DNA of 52,201 nucleotides from Deltaproteobacteria bacterium. GTDB taxonomy: Bacteria; Desulfobacterota; G020345765. Positions within the stretch are counted from its first letter, which is position 1. Each line of letters starts with the position of its first letter. Location: NCBI GenBank assembly GCA_020345765.1, contig CP070770.1, forward strand, positions 1,401,564 to 1,453,764, read 5' to 3'. A program made the position numbers and the translations under genes. The notes under the pieces were generated by a model that had not been told where the DNA came from, did no database searches, and saw only the letters and a program-made list of their open reading frames with translations. Shown piece after piece: positions 35,292-43,494 of this stretch.

Positions 35292-36485
35292 ATGAAAAAG
35301 GGACTTTTGAAAATCATTGGGATATCCTCCGCTTGTATCCTCATATCTCTTTTAGCTACTAGTTTCTTCGGCTGTGGGGAGGAGAAGGAGGAGAAAGCCC
35401 GGGGTCCCCTGGTAGATGTCTATCGGGATATGTTCGAGGAGATTTATAACCACCTTATGAATGATGTTCCCGTGGTGGATGGGGATGTGGAGACCGACTT
35501 CGGTGATTCCAATGCCTGGGCCCCCGCCCTGTTCTACTCGCTCAAGAAAGAAGGTATCGCTACCGAAAAGGAGCTGAATCTGGCCCGGGAGATGGTAGAA
35601 AGGGAGATAAGATTAATAGAATCTCTGTCCGAAGGTTTGCTGGAGTCCCTGGATGATACGGATAAGTTGATGGAGGTATATATCGGGGTGGCCGGCCTGT
35701 TTATTGCCTATGAAGCAACGGGAAACGAAAGCTACAAAGTAGCAATCGAAGAATATCTAGATGCTTTCAAACCCTGGGCCCATGATTCTATAGAAGCACT
35801 TCTACTTCTCAATTTACAAACAGATACACCCTACGGCTCTATCCCACCTTACGGGGCTACCACTGTGCTCGGGGGAATAGCCGGGTTCTACCTCCAGTAT
35901 TACTTTTCAGTTGGGGATAGCGAAAAGGCAAGCTATTATGCCGGGATAGGAACGGATATCCTCTCAAGCCTGGATGAATTGGTTTACGATACGGATAGTA
36001 ATAACTATAGATATTCAATTGATGCAGAGAACGATTTCATTTACCTCTATTCCAATGTCACCACCTTCCAGGGTCTCATCAGAGCCTATTTTTACAGCGG
36101 TGAAGAAAATTACCTACAGAGGGCGAAGGAAATAATAGAAACGATGGAAGAGCTTTATAGTGAAGTCTATGGAGGCTACTTTGCTGCCGAGGATGTCTCA
36201 AATGCCCCTCACTACGGAGAAGAGTATATCGCCCTTTCTGCCCAGAACTATATTACCTATGCCTTCCTTCTGCTTTATCAGGAGACCGGGGATTCAAAAT
36301 ACCTGGATCGGGTGGAAAATACCCTTTCTTTCATTGAAACTAAGCTCTATCAGGACGGCATTGTCTATCACGACCTCATAAATGGGGTAAGAGCGGACTG
36401 GGACTGCCCGGGATGTAACTACCAGGTGCTATACTACATTTATCTATATGACAGACTATTAAAAGGAAAAGCGATCATAGAATAG
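35292..36485 (+). CDS. Lipoprotein with six-hairpin (alpha/alpha-barrel) glycosidase-like fold
   Basis: This 397-aa protein has a lipoprotein-type signal (ILISLLATSFFGC, Cys28; Phe at -2 is not ideal). The remainder is alpha-helical with regularly spaced Tyr/Trp/Gly-rich turns (NNYRYSIDAENDFIYLYSNVTTFQGLIRAYFYSGEENYL; YLDRVENTLSFIETKLYQDG). This resembles the (alpha/alpha)6 barrels of N-acylglucosamine 2-epimerase and thioredoxin-domain (DUF255) C-terminal regions. The end has WDCPGCNYQVLYY, a CPxC-like pair that could bind metal. Catalytic residues cannot be assigned and the function is unknown. It has its own leader (GGAAGGGG before the ATG) and ends 19 bp from the convergent peptidase. Confidence 0.65.
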   Translation: MKKGLLKIIGISSACILISLLATSFFGCGEEKEEKARGPLVDVYRDMFEEIYNHLMNDVPVVDGDVETDFGDSNAWAPALFYSLKKEGIATEKELNLAREMVEREIRLIESLSEGLLESLDDTDKLMEVYIGVAGLFIAYEATGNESYKVAIEEYLDAFKPWAHDSIEALLLLNLQTDTPYGSIPPYGATTVLGGIAGFYLQYYFSVGDSEKASYYAGIGTDILSSLDELVYDTDSNNYRYSIDAENDFIYLYSNVTTFQGLIRAYFYSGEENYLQRAKEIIETMEELYSEVYGGYFAAEDVSNAPHYGEEYIALSAQNYITYAFLLLYQETGDSKYLDRVENTLSFIETKLYQDGIVYHDLINGVRADWDCPGCNYQVLYYIYLYDRLLKGKAIIE

Positions 36486-36504
36486 AAATAATCCCGGGCT
36501 AATT

Positions 36505-37680
36505 CTAATTACCACCTATCTTGTCCTTAAATTTTTTAATAACATCGAGCCCGATAACTCCTGCCAGCTCAAGGGATTCTGCACTTATCCGGTCTATTCT
36601 ATCCTTCCTCGTATGAACCCCCCTCATCAGAGAGCCGAGATTGAGGACCTTAAAGCCGGCATTAGCCGCAGGGATCATGTCCGTGGATGCCCCAAAGGGG
36701 AGATAGAGGCTCCCGGCGTTTTTGACCTTCCTCTCTCTTACGACCTCCCGGAAAAATTCCCCTAAATAGCCGGCCACATCCCTGACCGGTATGCCGAACC
36801 GCAGCAGGGCGATAACCGGCCCGCTCTTTGCTCCCGGACCGTCGTAATTCAAAAACATCGTTCTCTCCCGGTCAAATTCTTTCTCATGCACCTTTATCCA
36901 TGCCTCCGCACCCAGAAGCCCCAGCTCCTCCGCGCTGGTCGCCACATATGTAAAGGAGAGGCCCTCCACCGGATTTTCTCGCATGGCTTTGGCTATTCCA
37001 AGAATAACCCCTACCCCGGCAGCGTTATCCAGGGCACCGTCAGAATAGTTATTGACGCTGTTGAACAGAAGCGAGGCCGATATCGCGAGAGCAAAGACAT
37101 TGATGGTAAAGATCGCCCCACCGCCCCCAACACTAACCCCCAGAAGATCCAACAGGCTTAAGATAAACACCCCTAAACCCCCTCCGAAGATCCCGATACC
37201 GCTCATCAGATAAATAATAATTCGCAGCTCGACCGGAAACGGTTGGCTCTTGGTGTCATAATGCGCCATCATGACTACATTACCGAACCCTTTGGTCCCT
37301 TGCCTGCCGGTGATGTTCTTTGAGGGGGAGGTCTTGCCGAATTTTACGAAGGACTCAAAGCTCCTCGTCAGTTTCTTTAGAGCGATCACCCCAAAAAGAA
37401 TCCCCCCGGTAACCACGACCAAGGCCCCGGCAGGCCGCCCCAGGTAATAGAGAAAGGCCGATAGGGCAATCGGAGCTGACAGGATCAGCATGATAACCCT
37501 TGCCAGAACTGCCGTGGGGAAGCTGGAGGCCGAAAATTCCTCCTCCTCGACCTCAAGACCAAGCCTTTTCATCTCATTGACGATATATTCTCTCGCCCTG
37601 ACTTCCCCCTCGCTTCCCACCAACCTGGGAAAGGAAAGCGCTGCCGTCTGATCGTAAGCATACCGTCCGCTGAAAGACAT
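36505..37680 (-). CDS. M28-family metallopeptidase with membrane helices inserted in the domain
   Basis: This 391-aa aminopeptidase-like protein keeps the M28 di-zinc ligands: His140 and Asp142 (MMAHYDTKSQ), Asp218 (ALDNAAGVG), Glu251/Glu252 (SAEELGLLG), Asp280 (NYDGPG) and His356 (GVHTRKDR). Hydrophobic segments at about 57-80, 84-101, 151-180 and 188-206 interrupt the domain before and after the first zinc motif. The enzyme is therefore probably embedded in the cytoplasmic membrane rather than secreted. It is 33 bp downstream of the DUF362 gene on the same strand and may be the last gene of the AmmeMemoRadiSam transcript. Confidence 0.87.
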   Translation of the reverse strand: MSFSGRYAYDQTAALSFPRLVGSEGEVRAREYIVNEMKRLGLEVEEEEFSASSFPTAVLARVIMLILSAPIALSAFLYYLGRPAGALVVVTGGILFGVIALKKLTRSFESFVKFGKTSPSKNITGRQGTKGFGNVVMMAHYDTKSQPFPVELRIIIYLMSGIGIFGGGLGVFILSLLDLLGVSVGGGGAIFTINVFALAISASLLFNSVNNYSDGALDNAAGVGVILGIAKAMRENPVEGLSFTYVATSAEELGLLGAEAWIKVHEKEFDRERTMFLNYDGPGAKSGPVIALLRFGIPVRDVAGYLGEFFREVVRERKVKNAGSLYLPFGASTDMIPAANAGFKVLNLGSLMRGVHTRKDRIDRISAESLELAGVIGLDVIKKFKDKIGGN

Positions 37681-37713
37681 ACTTTGCTCCTCATTAAAGA
37701 AGAACCGCCTATT

Positions 37714-38913
37714 TTATAACGTTAACCTCAAGCTGGATTGGAAGAAATCCATCAGGCCTTGCGGTATTGTCTTTTTAAGGTCTTTGAGTTGAACCTTCGG
37801 GACGCCCCCGAAGATCTCCATTGCACGTCGCAAAACCGGATCATCCCAGATGGTATTTAGTTCAGACTTCTCGAGTCTCTCGGCTCCTCTCATCTCCTTC
37901 AGTCCCCATTTCCAGCCCACAAAGATGCGGTTCAAGAGGTTTGGCGAGGTTTCATAGGGATCGAATATCGGGTGCAGAGATCGCTTTGGGGTAGCATATC
38001 TCCTTACCCACAAGAGCCAGGCTAGGGCAATCATATCGTGGGCGACCAGGGATTTAGAGGCAAATACCAAGCCGGTGGCCGGCTCGGCCGTATACCCATC
38101 ATCCGGCCCGAAGGTCGCAAGCACCTTTGTGGCCACAGTTAATACCAGCCTCAGTTTGTTCTCGAGGGATGGAAGATTGTTGATTTCGGCAATCTTCTCA
38201 TAAAAGCTTCCGGCGTCGCGGTGCAACTGCCCCCGGCTATCATCCCGGATCCAGCCCACCGCGGCTTTTAGCCCTAAGGTGCTACCGGCAACGATATGAC
38301 GACCAACCCTGGGCAAAAGCACAACGTGATCTGCCTGCCTAAGGATGTTAGGTAAAAACACATATTCTTTCCAGTGAGAACCCTGAGCGGGAGCTTCAGA
38401 ATAATATGCATCCCATCCCATCTCCTCATAGCATATTACCTCCGCTTCCCCGTCAAATGCAGCTTGCATAAGTCCATTTTTCTTCATAAGCTCCCGAGTA
38501 GACCCTTCCACTCCCCCAACTCTCTGCCTGACACTTTCGACTCCGGCCTTATCGCAAACAATAACCCGGCCCGCCCCTTTCTCCCGAAGGAGACGGGCCG
38601 TAGCCTTCACCGCAATGGGGGAGGTAGTGGCCGGGTACGCATTACCAGAATTACAGACCGGTTTGATAATGACGGTATCGCCCTTTTTGAGCCAGCTGAA
38701 ATCTATGGTTGCCAAAGCAATCTCACGAACCGATCTGGCAATTGCTTCCGCTGATGCTCCTTTAGGTAATCCCTCGACCATCACCTCCTTATTCGCCCCA
38801 ACTACGAGGGGAGAGCGGGCCTTACCTGACGCAAAAACAAAACGGAACGGTATAGCCGACGCCAAGAAACCCGTCGTCATCCATCTAAGAAAGAACCGCC
38901 TTGATATATCCAT
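37714..38913 (-). CDS. DUF362 protein with Tat signal
   Basis: This 399-aa protein begins with a twin-arginine signal (SRRFFLRWMTTG, residues 4-15) and hydrophobic stretch ending AFASG-like (FVFASG), so it is exported folded. The body is a DUF362 domain (ISFSWLKKGDTVIIKPVCNS-type start at about 75; VIVCDKAG; DHVVLLPRVGRH). DUF362 proteins often carry a C-terminal 2[4Fe-4S] module, but no Cys cluster is present here. Tat export of a protein without an obvious cofactor motif hints at a bound cofactor or a partner. It sits 20 bp downstream of the AMMECR1-type gene. Confidence 0.87.
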   Translation of the reverse strand: MDISRRFFLRWMTTGFLASAIPFRFVFASGKARSPLVVGANKEVMVEGLPKGASAEAIARSVREIALATIDFSWLKKGDTVIIKPVCNSGNAYPATTSPIAVKATARLLREKGAGRVIVCDKAGVESVRQRVGGVEGSTRELMKKNGLMQAAFDGEAEVICYEEMGWDAYYSEAPAQGSHWKEYVFLPNILRQADHVVLLPRVGRHIVAGSTLGLKAAVGWIRDDSRGQLHRDAGSFYEKIAEINNLPSLENKLRLVLTVATKVLATFGPDDGYTAEPATGLVFASKSLVAHDMIALAWLLWVRRYATPKRSLHPIFDPYETSPNLLNRIFVGWKWGLKEMRGAERLEKSELNTIWDDPVLRRAMEIFGGVPKVQLKDLKKTIPQGLMDFFQSSLRLTL

Positions 38914-38933
38914 CTTCTTTATTCAATTTTAGG

Positions 38934-39581
38934 TTAATCGGAGAAGACCTGGGCTTGGAAGCGATAAAGCTCGGCCCCTCTCTTCCAGGCATCGGGAGGG
39001 AGACCCGCCTTGAGGCAGGTATGTATCAGAAACCCATTACGATTCCATCCCTGCTCGGTTGCTACTTGAGGCAGGAGAAGGCCGGATCGCATTCCCTTGC
39101 GGATGTAAAGCCCGTCCCTTCCCACTTCAATTTCCGAGATATCCTTTACTTCCTCCAGCGGGGTAAGCACGGACACCTCATACTCCAGGTGGCTCAGTTC
39201 CTCGGGCATAACCGGAGGAAATCGCCGGTCCTGGCTACAGGCAGCCACCGCCATCTCTTGAACGCACTGGTATAGGGGTATTCGGGCAATAATATGCCCG
39301 ATACATCCCCGCAACTGCCCGTCTTTTTTCAAGGTGACGAAGGATGCCCCGGTTTGATTCAGGGCGGGGGAATCAACCTCCATCTCGGGCATGGTTCTCT
39401 CTTGAACATACTGCTCGACGGTCTGGCGGGCAATCCAGAGAAGGACCTCTTGTTCTTCCCGGCTTAGCCCCCCCCTTACCACCTCTCCTTTCTCCGGGAT
39501 GCGGTTCCTGAACATGATAACAAGAGTAAGAACTACCAAGGCAATTCCGCCCAGGATGAGTAATTTTGTCGATCTTTTCAA
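38934..39581 (-). CDS. AmmeMemoRadiSam system protein A (AMMECR1 domain), membrane-anchored
   Basis: This 215-aa protein has an N-terminal membrane anchor (LLILGGIALVVLTLVIMF, 7-24) followed by an AMMECR1 domain. The domain has the invariant LRGCIG motif (90-95), AFVTLKKDGQ-type lead-in (SFVTLKKDGQ), FPPVMPEELSHLEYEVSVLTPLEEV and LLPQVATEQGW. AMMECR1 is a conserved domain of unknown enzymology; bacterial members co-occur with MEMO and a radical SAM enzyme. Most are cytosolic, so the anchor, which would place the domain outside the membrane, is notable. Its ATG overlaps the stop of the MEMO gene (ATGA). Confidence 0.93.
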   Translation of the reverse strand: MKRSTKLLILGGIALVVLTLVIMFRNRIPEKGEVVRGGLSREEQEVLLWIARQTVEQYVQERTMPEMEVDSPALNQTGASFVTLKKDGQLRGCIGHIIARIPLYQCVQEMAVAACSQDRRFPPVMPEELSHLEYEVSVLTPLEEVKDISEIEVGRDGLYIRKGMRSGLLLPQVATEQGWNRNGFLIHTCLKAGLPPDAWKRGAELYRFQAQVFSD

Positions 39582-40552
39582 TCTTCTTTCCTTATCTTAC
39601 CTTCCGGCAGGAGGAATGCAACTGCCCCGTATCCCACTACCCGGCCCTTATCCCCGGTAACATCTCCGGAATTAGCGTAATGAAGGACTTTTACATTGCT
39701 TCCCCCGGCCTTCTGGAAGAGCTCCATTATGGTCATTACCGGTCCCAGGCCACAGAGCTGGGATTTCCCCTCGAACTGGAGTTGGAAAAGTTTTTCAGTG
39801 TCCAGAGACTTCATCTCCTCCAGAGTCAATTCATCCATTTCCTTGGCCCGATCATAGGTGAAGTAATGGGACATATCCGAACTTGCTAAATAAAGAACCC
39901 CTTCGGTACCCAGAGTCTCGAGAAGAACTCCGGCCAGTTCCCGGCATAGCGGGGGAGAAGAATCTCCCATAACCAGGGGAATCAGTTTAAAGTCACTCAA
40001 GGTTCTTTGCAGGAAGGGAAGCTGAACCTCCAGGGAATGCTCCTTCTCGTAAAGCCTGGGCTCATACCTTATCCAGTCCCGGCTGGCAATGAGTTTCTTT
40101 ATCACTTCCCGGTCAATCGGGATAACGCCCAGTGGGGTCCGGTATGATTCCATATCCAGAGCGGAAACCCCGGGGAAAGGAGCGTAATGGGAAGGTGCAA
40201 TAACCACTATCTGCCGGTAGCTTCGAGTTCCCAGTTGACGATAGACGTAGGCGGCTACCGGTCCGGAGTAAACATACCCGGCATGAGGGACCATCATCCC
40301 CAGGAGCTTCCCCTCCAAGTCAATCAGGGAAGCCGAAGACAAGTAGAGCCTAATCATTGAGGAAAGTTGCTCTCGGCCGGCCGGATAGAACTGCCCGGAA
40401 ACTACCGGCTGCTTAACCAATCCGGGTGTTTCCCGATCCGTTTTATCCCCCACATTCTCTTTTTCTCGGTTGCAGTAACTGAGGAAGACAACGGCAACCA
40501 AGACTGTCAGTATGACTATACCGGGCGTAATTAATTTAACTAACTTCTTCAA
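39578..40552 (-). CDS. AmmeMemoRadiSam system protein B (MEMO), membrane-anchored
   Basis: This 324-aa MEMO-family protein shows MVPHAGYVYSGPVAA (His90), APSHY (His122), EHSLEVQLPFL (His172), SSDMSHY (Asp226, His229) and LCGLGPV (Cys267). These are the putative metal-site residues shared with human MEMO1 and extradiol dioxygenase relatives. An N-terminal hydrophobic stretch (9-26) ends at LSYC, a possible but poor lipobox. The domain should lie on the outer face of the cytoplasmic membrane. The gene overlaps the AMMECR1 gene by 4 bp, and the radical SAM enzyme is encoded upstream in the same direction. Confidence 0.93.
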   Translation of the reverse strand: MKKLVKLITPGIVILTVLVAVVFLSYCNREKENVGDKTDRETPGLVKQPVVSGQFYPAGREQLSSMIRLYLSSASLIDLEGKLLGMMVPHAGYVYSGPVAAYVYRQLGTRSYRQIVVIAPSHYAPFPGVSALDMESYRTPLGVIPIDREVIKKLIASRDWIRYEPRLYEKEHSLEVQLPFLQRTLSDFKLIPLVMGDSSPPLCRELAGVLLETLGTEGVLYLASSDMSHYFTYDRAKEMDELTLEEMKSLDTEKLFQLQFEGKSQLCGLGPVMTIMELFQKAGGSNVKVLHYANSGDVTGDKGRVVGYGAVAFLLPEGKIRKED

Positions 40553-40674
40553 AACCCCTCCCTTCGAAATTACAGCAATCTAAGCAGAGGATAGGCGGGG
40601 CTTTCCCGCCCCGCTGGCGGCCCCGGAAATAAGCACTTGAATCCTTGACCCCTCGAATCCTCGAACCCTTAAGA
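40553..40674. repeat. Intergenic repeat block with GC hairpin and dispersed repeat copy
   Basis: GCGGGGC (40595-40601) pairs with GCCCCGC (40608-40614) around a TTTCCC loop. Further right, 40640-40661 is a second copy of the AATCCTTGA..CCTCGAATCCT repeat found at 20306-20327, with one mismatch. The block lies directly after the stop of the 51-aa mini-protein and before the MEMO gene. Confidence 0.65.
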
Positions 40675-40830
40675 CTATCCTGCCCAGCGGTCTCCCCTCT
40701 TATAAAACTGGGCCTCCTTCAACCCGGTTCTCCCGGACTGCTTAATCGAAGCCGTCCCCAGAAGCAGAAGGGAAAACCTTTTGAATAAACCTTTCCAGAA
40801 CTCTCTCCGGGAATAATTCCTTTTGTCCAT
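40675..40830 (-). CDS. 51-aa Tat-signal-like mini-protein in the AmmeMemoRadiSam cluster
   Basis: ATG 40830 follows GGGGAG with a 6-nt gap. The product begins MDKRNYSRREFWKGLFKR, a twin-arginine-like motif, then FSLLLLGTASI, and ends KEAQFYKRGDRWAG. From memory, Tat-targeted homologues of the radical SAM partner carry a similar KEAxYY/F segment just before their first Cys motif. This may therefore be a genuine short exported protein or the severed N-terminus of a second radical SAM gene, cut off where the repeat block starts. It lies 49 bp downstream of the radical SAM gene, on the same strand. Confidence 0.55.
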   Translation of the reverse strand: MDKRNYSRREFWKGLFKRFSLLLLGTASIKQSGRTGLKEAQFYKRGDRWAG

Positions 40831-40879
40831 TTCCATCTCCCCATTTAATTTAAATTACAATTTCTCAAAAAAATCAAGA

Positions 40880-41860
40880 CTATTCCCATACCCCGGCTAT
40901 CTTTTGATTACAGAACTGGCAGTGACCGTCGGTGATAAAGAAGGCATTCACCTGATATCCGATGCGGTCAACCACCACCCGTCTGCACTGAGAGCAAATC
41001 GTATCCTCGCCCTCCTGGCCGGGAACATTACCGATATAGACATATTTTAGCCCAGCCTGCTTGGCCACCTCGCCGGCCTTCTTCAGGGTTGCTACCGGGG
41101 TGGGATACAGGCTCTTGAGCTTGTATCTCGGGTAGAAACGGGAGAAATGAAGGGGAACATCATCTCCCAGCACCTCAACGATCCATCTGCACATCTTCTC
41201 GATCAGATAGAAATCATCGTTCAGAGTAGGGATGACCAGGTTGGTCACCTCCACCATTACCCCCTCTTCCCTCATTATCTCCAGGCAGCGGAGGACCGGC
41301 TTCAACCTGCCGAAACAAATCTCCCGGTAGTACCTGTCGGTGAATCCCTTAAGGTCGACATTTGCCCCGTCGATAACCTCACACAGTTTACGCAAAGGCT
41401 CCTCATTTATATACCCGGCGGTAACCAGGATATTTTTAAGCCCCTGCTCCCGGGCAAGCTGTGAGGTATCATAAACATACTCGTAGAATATAATCGGCTC
41501 GGAATAGGTATAGGCAATGGATCGACACCGGTAGCGCTTAGCCAGTTCTACCACCGCTTCCGGGGGCAGGTCGCTGTTCCGGGTATCCTCCGGGTTCGCC
41601 TGCGAGATCTCCCAGTTCTGACAGAATATACAATGGAGATTACAGCCAGCGGTGGCCAGGGAGAAGGCACCGGTTCCGGGAAGAAAATGGAACATCGGTT
41701 TCTTCTCAATGGGATCAACATGAACCGCACACGGCTTGCCGTAGATAAGGGTCATCAGTTTGCCGTCCTGATTGAAGCGGACCCGGCAATCGCCCCGCTC
41801 CTTGTGGGCCAGCTTACATTTCTTGGGGCAAAGCAGGCACTCTACTATTGATTTACTCAT
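40880..41860 (-). CDS. AmmeMemoRadiSam system radical SAM enzyme
   Basis: This 326-aa radical SAM enzyme of the PflA-like AmmeMemoRadiSam type has an N-terminal CLLCPKKC...GDC cysteine knuckle. The SAM-cluster motif CNLHCIFC follows in TAGCNLHCIFCQNWEISQ. Then come AYTYSEPIIFYEY and NVDLKGFTDRYYREI, and a second four-Cys ribbon at the very end (CSQC...CQFC). ATG 41860 is preferred: it overlaps the stop of the preceding small gene (ATGAGTAA), GGGAG precedes it, and the CLLCP motif begins soon after. A longer frame to 41923 adds a Ser-rich stretch inside that small gene. It has no export signal, so it is cytoplasmic, whereas its two namesake partners are anchored outside. Confidence 0.93.
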   Translation of the reverse strand: MSKSIVECLLCPKKCKLAHKERGDCRVRFNQDGKLMTLIYGKPCAVHVDPIEKKPMFHFLPGTGAFSLATAGCNLHCIFCQNWEISQANPEDTRNSDLPPEAVVELAKRYRCRSIAYTYSEPIIFYEYVYDTSQLAREQGLKNILVTAGYINEEPLRKLCEVIDGANVDLKGFTDRYYREICFGRLKPVLRCLEIMREEGVMVEVTNLVIPTLNDDFYLIEKMCRWIVEVLGDDVPLHFSRFYPRYKLKSLYPTPVATLKKAGEVAKQAGLKYVYIGNVPGQEGEDTICSQCRRVVVDRIGYQVNAFFITDGHCQFCNQKIAGVWE

Positions 41861-42065
41861 CTGGCTTGATCTCCCTGAGCTTGAAGAACTGGGCTTGATG
41901 GAGGGATAGGTTTCCGCTTTCAACCTGGCTCTCGATCAGTTCCAGATCTACCATGGGAGCACGGGAGTAAGGGCTACTCAGAAGGCGATGATTATACCAG
42001 ACGACCGTCAAGGCCAGGAAAATAATGGTAATTACTACTCCCTTAAACAACCGATCAGTTTTCAT
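41853..42065 (-). CDS. Small single-pass membrane protein
   Basis: This 70-aa protein has one N-terminal membrane helix (GVVITIIFLALTVVWY, 9-24) and a charged extracytoplasmic tail (VDLELIESQVESGNLSLHQAQFFKLRE). It overlaps the flavin/iron-sulfur protein gene by 11 bp and the radical SAM gene by 8 bp. This places it firmly in the operon and argues that it is real. I do not recognise the family; an accessory role to the FMN/Fe-S protein is plausible. Confidence 0.75.
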   Translation of the reverse strand: MKTDRLFKGVVITIIFLALTVVWYNHRLLSSPYSRAPMVDLELIESQVESGNLSLHQAQFFKLREIKPDE

Positions 42066-43233
42066 CCAAGAAATCCTTTCTTCTTCGGAGCGAGGAGAGG
42101 AGGGTCAGTAAGGCCCCGGTCGGGCAGAATACTCGGCACCAGAATCTGGGTAAAACTACGGAAAAGATCACGATCAGGGCAATATAAATCCAGATGAAGC
42201 TTACCGCATTCAATGAAAAAAGGTAAGGGTAAGGCTCTAAACTGGCAAATGCCTTTAGTCCTGCCCCGAAGCATAAGACTATTATAGCAAAAAGCAGGTA
42301 AAAACGGATTCTCCCGTAGTTTTTCCATAGATGAGAAGATACCTTCATCCGGCTAGGAAACAGGCGGGAGAGGAAATCCATCAGTGCACCGAAAGGACAG
42401 AGACAACTACAGTATATATTACCGAAGAATAAACCGGTCAGCAATACGAATAGGAGCAGGATCAAGAGAATGGGGTTGGCTAAAGAGGGAAGATGGAGAT
42501 CGAGCAGATTTACCAGATGATCCATGGTCAGGGGGGTCTGGAGATAAAATCCCAGGAAGATCAACCCCAATCCCAGGGATATCTGCCGTCCGTATTTAAG
42601 TTTCCGGAAAAAGAAGGCAAACAGCCCGAAGGCAAGAACTCCCACAATCAAATAAACCTTAGTCTGGAAAAAATTCTTAATCGGGCTGGGTTCTGTCGCT
42701 TCACTTACTGTCTCAATTTCAAAGATCTTCTGCGCGATAAGATTTGAGCTGGTACGAATATCCTTGATGATTGCTTCTGCGGAGATGGTAGCCCCGGTGA
42801 CGGCATCAACATCCTCGAGGCCATCCTGGATCTTTAGCCCGACAAACCGATTAAGGAAGTCCTCATCCTTCAGCATCTTCATATAGGCCGGGCTTTCCTT
42901 GTCCCTTAATAGCTCTACCCCGGTGATTGTCCCTTCTTTATCCATTCCTACCAGAAGGTCGATGGTATCGACATATCCTACCACCCGGGGAGGGATATGG
43001 TTGGTTAGATAAGCGGCGCCGACAAGCTTCTCCCCTGGGGAAGAGTGGCCTTCGTAGCGAGGAGGTTCTCCCGTCTCCGGGCTGAAGGAAGCGGCATTCG
43101 GCAGGATTGCCAATAACTGTTCTTCCGTGGGCTTTATCTTTCTTTCGCGGTAGAAATCGTGCAGATTGCTCCCCACGATGGTTAGCAGGGCAAGGATAAA
43201 AAGGATTCTGTTCAATATTTGATTCAACTTCAT
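42055..43233 (-). CDS. NosR/NapH-like membrane protein: FMN-binding domain plus Fe-S CxxxCP motifs
   Basis: This 392-aa protein has an N-terminal helix (9-24). It is followed by an extracytoplasmic FMN-binding domain (about 80-165) carrying DAVTGAT (143-149), the motif whose last Thr receives covalent FMN from ApbE-type transferases. It then has about six membrane helices (190-380) with YCSCLCPFGAL (Cys275/277/279) and WCRVFCPTGAL (Cys366/370), resembling the CxxxCP pairs of NosR, NapH and RnfD/E-like electron-transfer proteins. No ApbE gene is in the window. It should move electrons across or along the membrane to an extracytoplasmic acceptor. It is the first gene of the leftward AmmeMemoRadiSam cluster. 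Confidence 0.88.
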   Translation of the reverse strand: MKLNQILNRILFILALLTIVGSNLHDFYRERKIKPTEEQLLAILPNAASFSPETGEPPRYEGHSSPGEKLVGAAYLTNHIPPRVVGYVDTIDLLVGMDKEGTITGVELLRDKESPAYMKMLKDEDFLNRFVGLKIQDGLEDVDAVTGATISAEAIIKDIRTSSNLIAQKIFEIETVSEATEPSPIKNFFQTKVYLIVGVLAFGLFAFFFRKLKYGRQISLGLGLIFLGFYLQTPLTMDHLVNLLDLHLPSLANPILLILLLFVLLTGLFFGNIYCSCLCPFGALMDFLSRLFPSRMKVSSHLWKNYGRIRFYLLFAIIVLCFGAGLKAFASLEPYPYLFSLNAVSFIWIYIALIVIFSVVLPRFWCRVFCPTGALLTLLSSLRRRKDFLDEN

Positions 43234-43282
43234 TTTACCGACAAGCTGGGGGCTCCTTAATTTATAACTTATTTTTATCAGA

Positions 43283-43449
43283 TTGACAACGAAAACACCT
43301 GATAGTCTTCCCGTAAAAAAGCCTCAGGAAAGGCTCAAGAGGCGACTGGACAGTTATGGGGAAATTACGGAAATTGTTGTGGTAATCATCAAGGAGGATT
43401 ACCGGAAAGTTAAGATAATGCCGGAAAAAGGTTCTACCGGATTAACCTG
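43283..43449 (+). other. Possible orphan reading frame or mobile-element scar
   Basis: A frame of about 55 codons from TTG 43283 has protein-like composition (KRRLDSYGEITEIVVVIIKE). It has no ribosome binding site, and the start is arbitrary. Just to the right, TCGCTAAAA occurs twice (43470-43478, 43492-43500) around a stretch resembling insertion-sequence ends. It could be a remnant; it is not called as a gene. Confidence 0.2.
43315..43335 (-). terminator. Factor-independent terminator of the kinase-phosphatase operon
   Basis: Reading leftwards, AGCCT (43335-43331) pairs with AGGCT (43324-43320) around a 6-nt loop and is followed by a run of T. It lies 160 bp after the stop of the phosphatase gene, the last gene of the operon. 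The stem is only 5 bp. Confidence 0.45.
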
Positions 43450-43494
43450 AAGACAATAGTCAAAAGTGGTCGCTAAAAACGGACAATAAAATCG

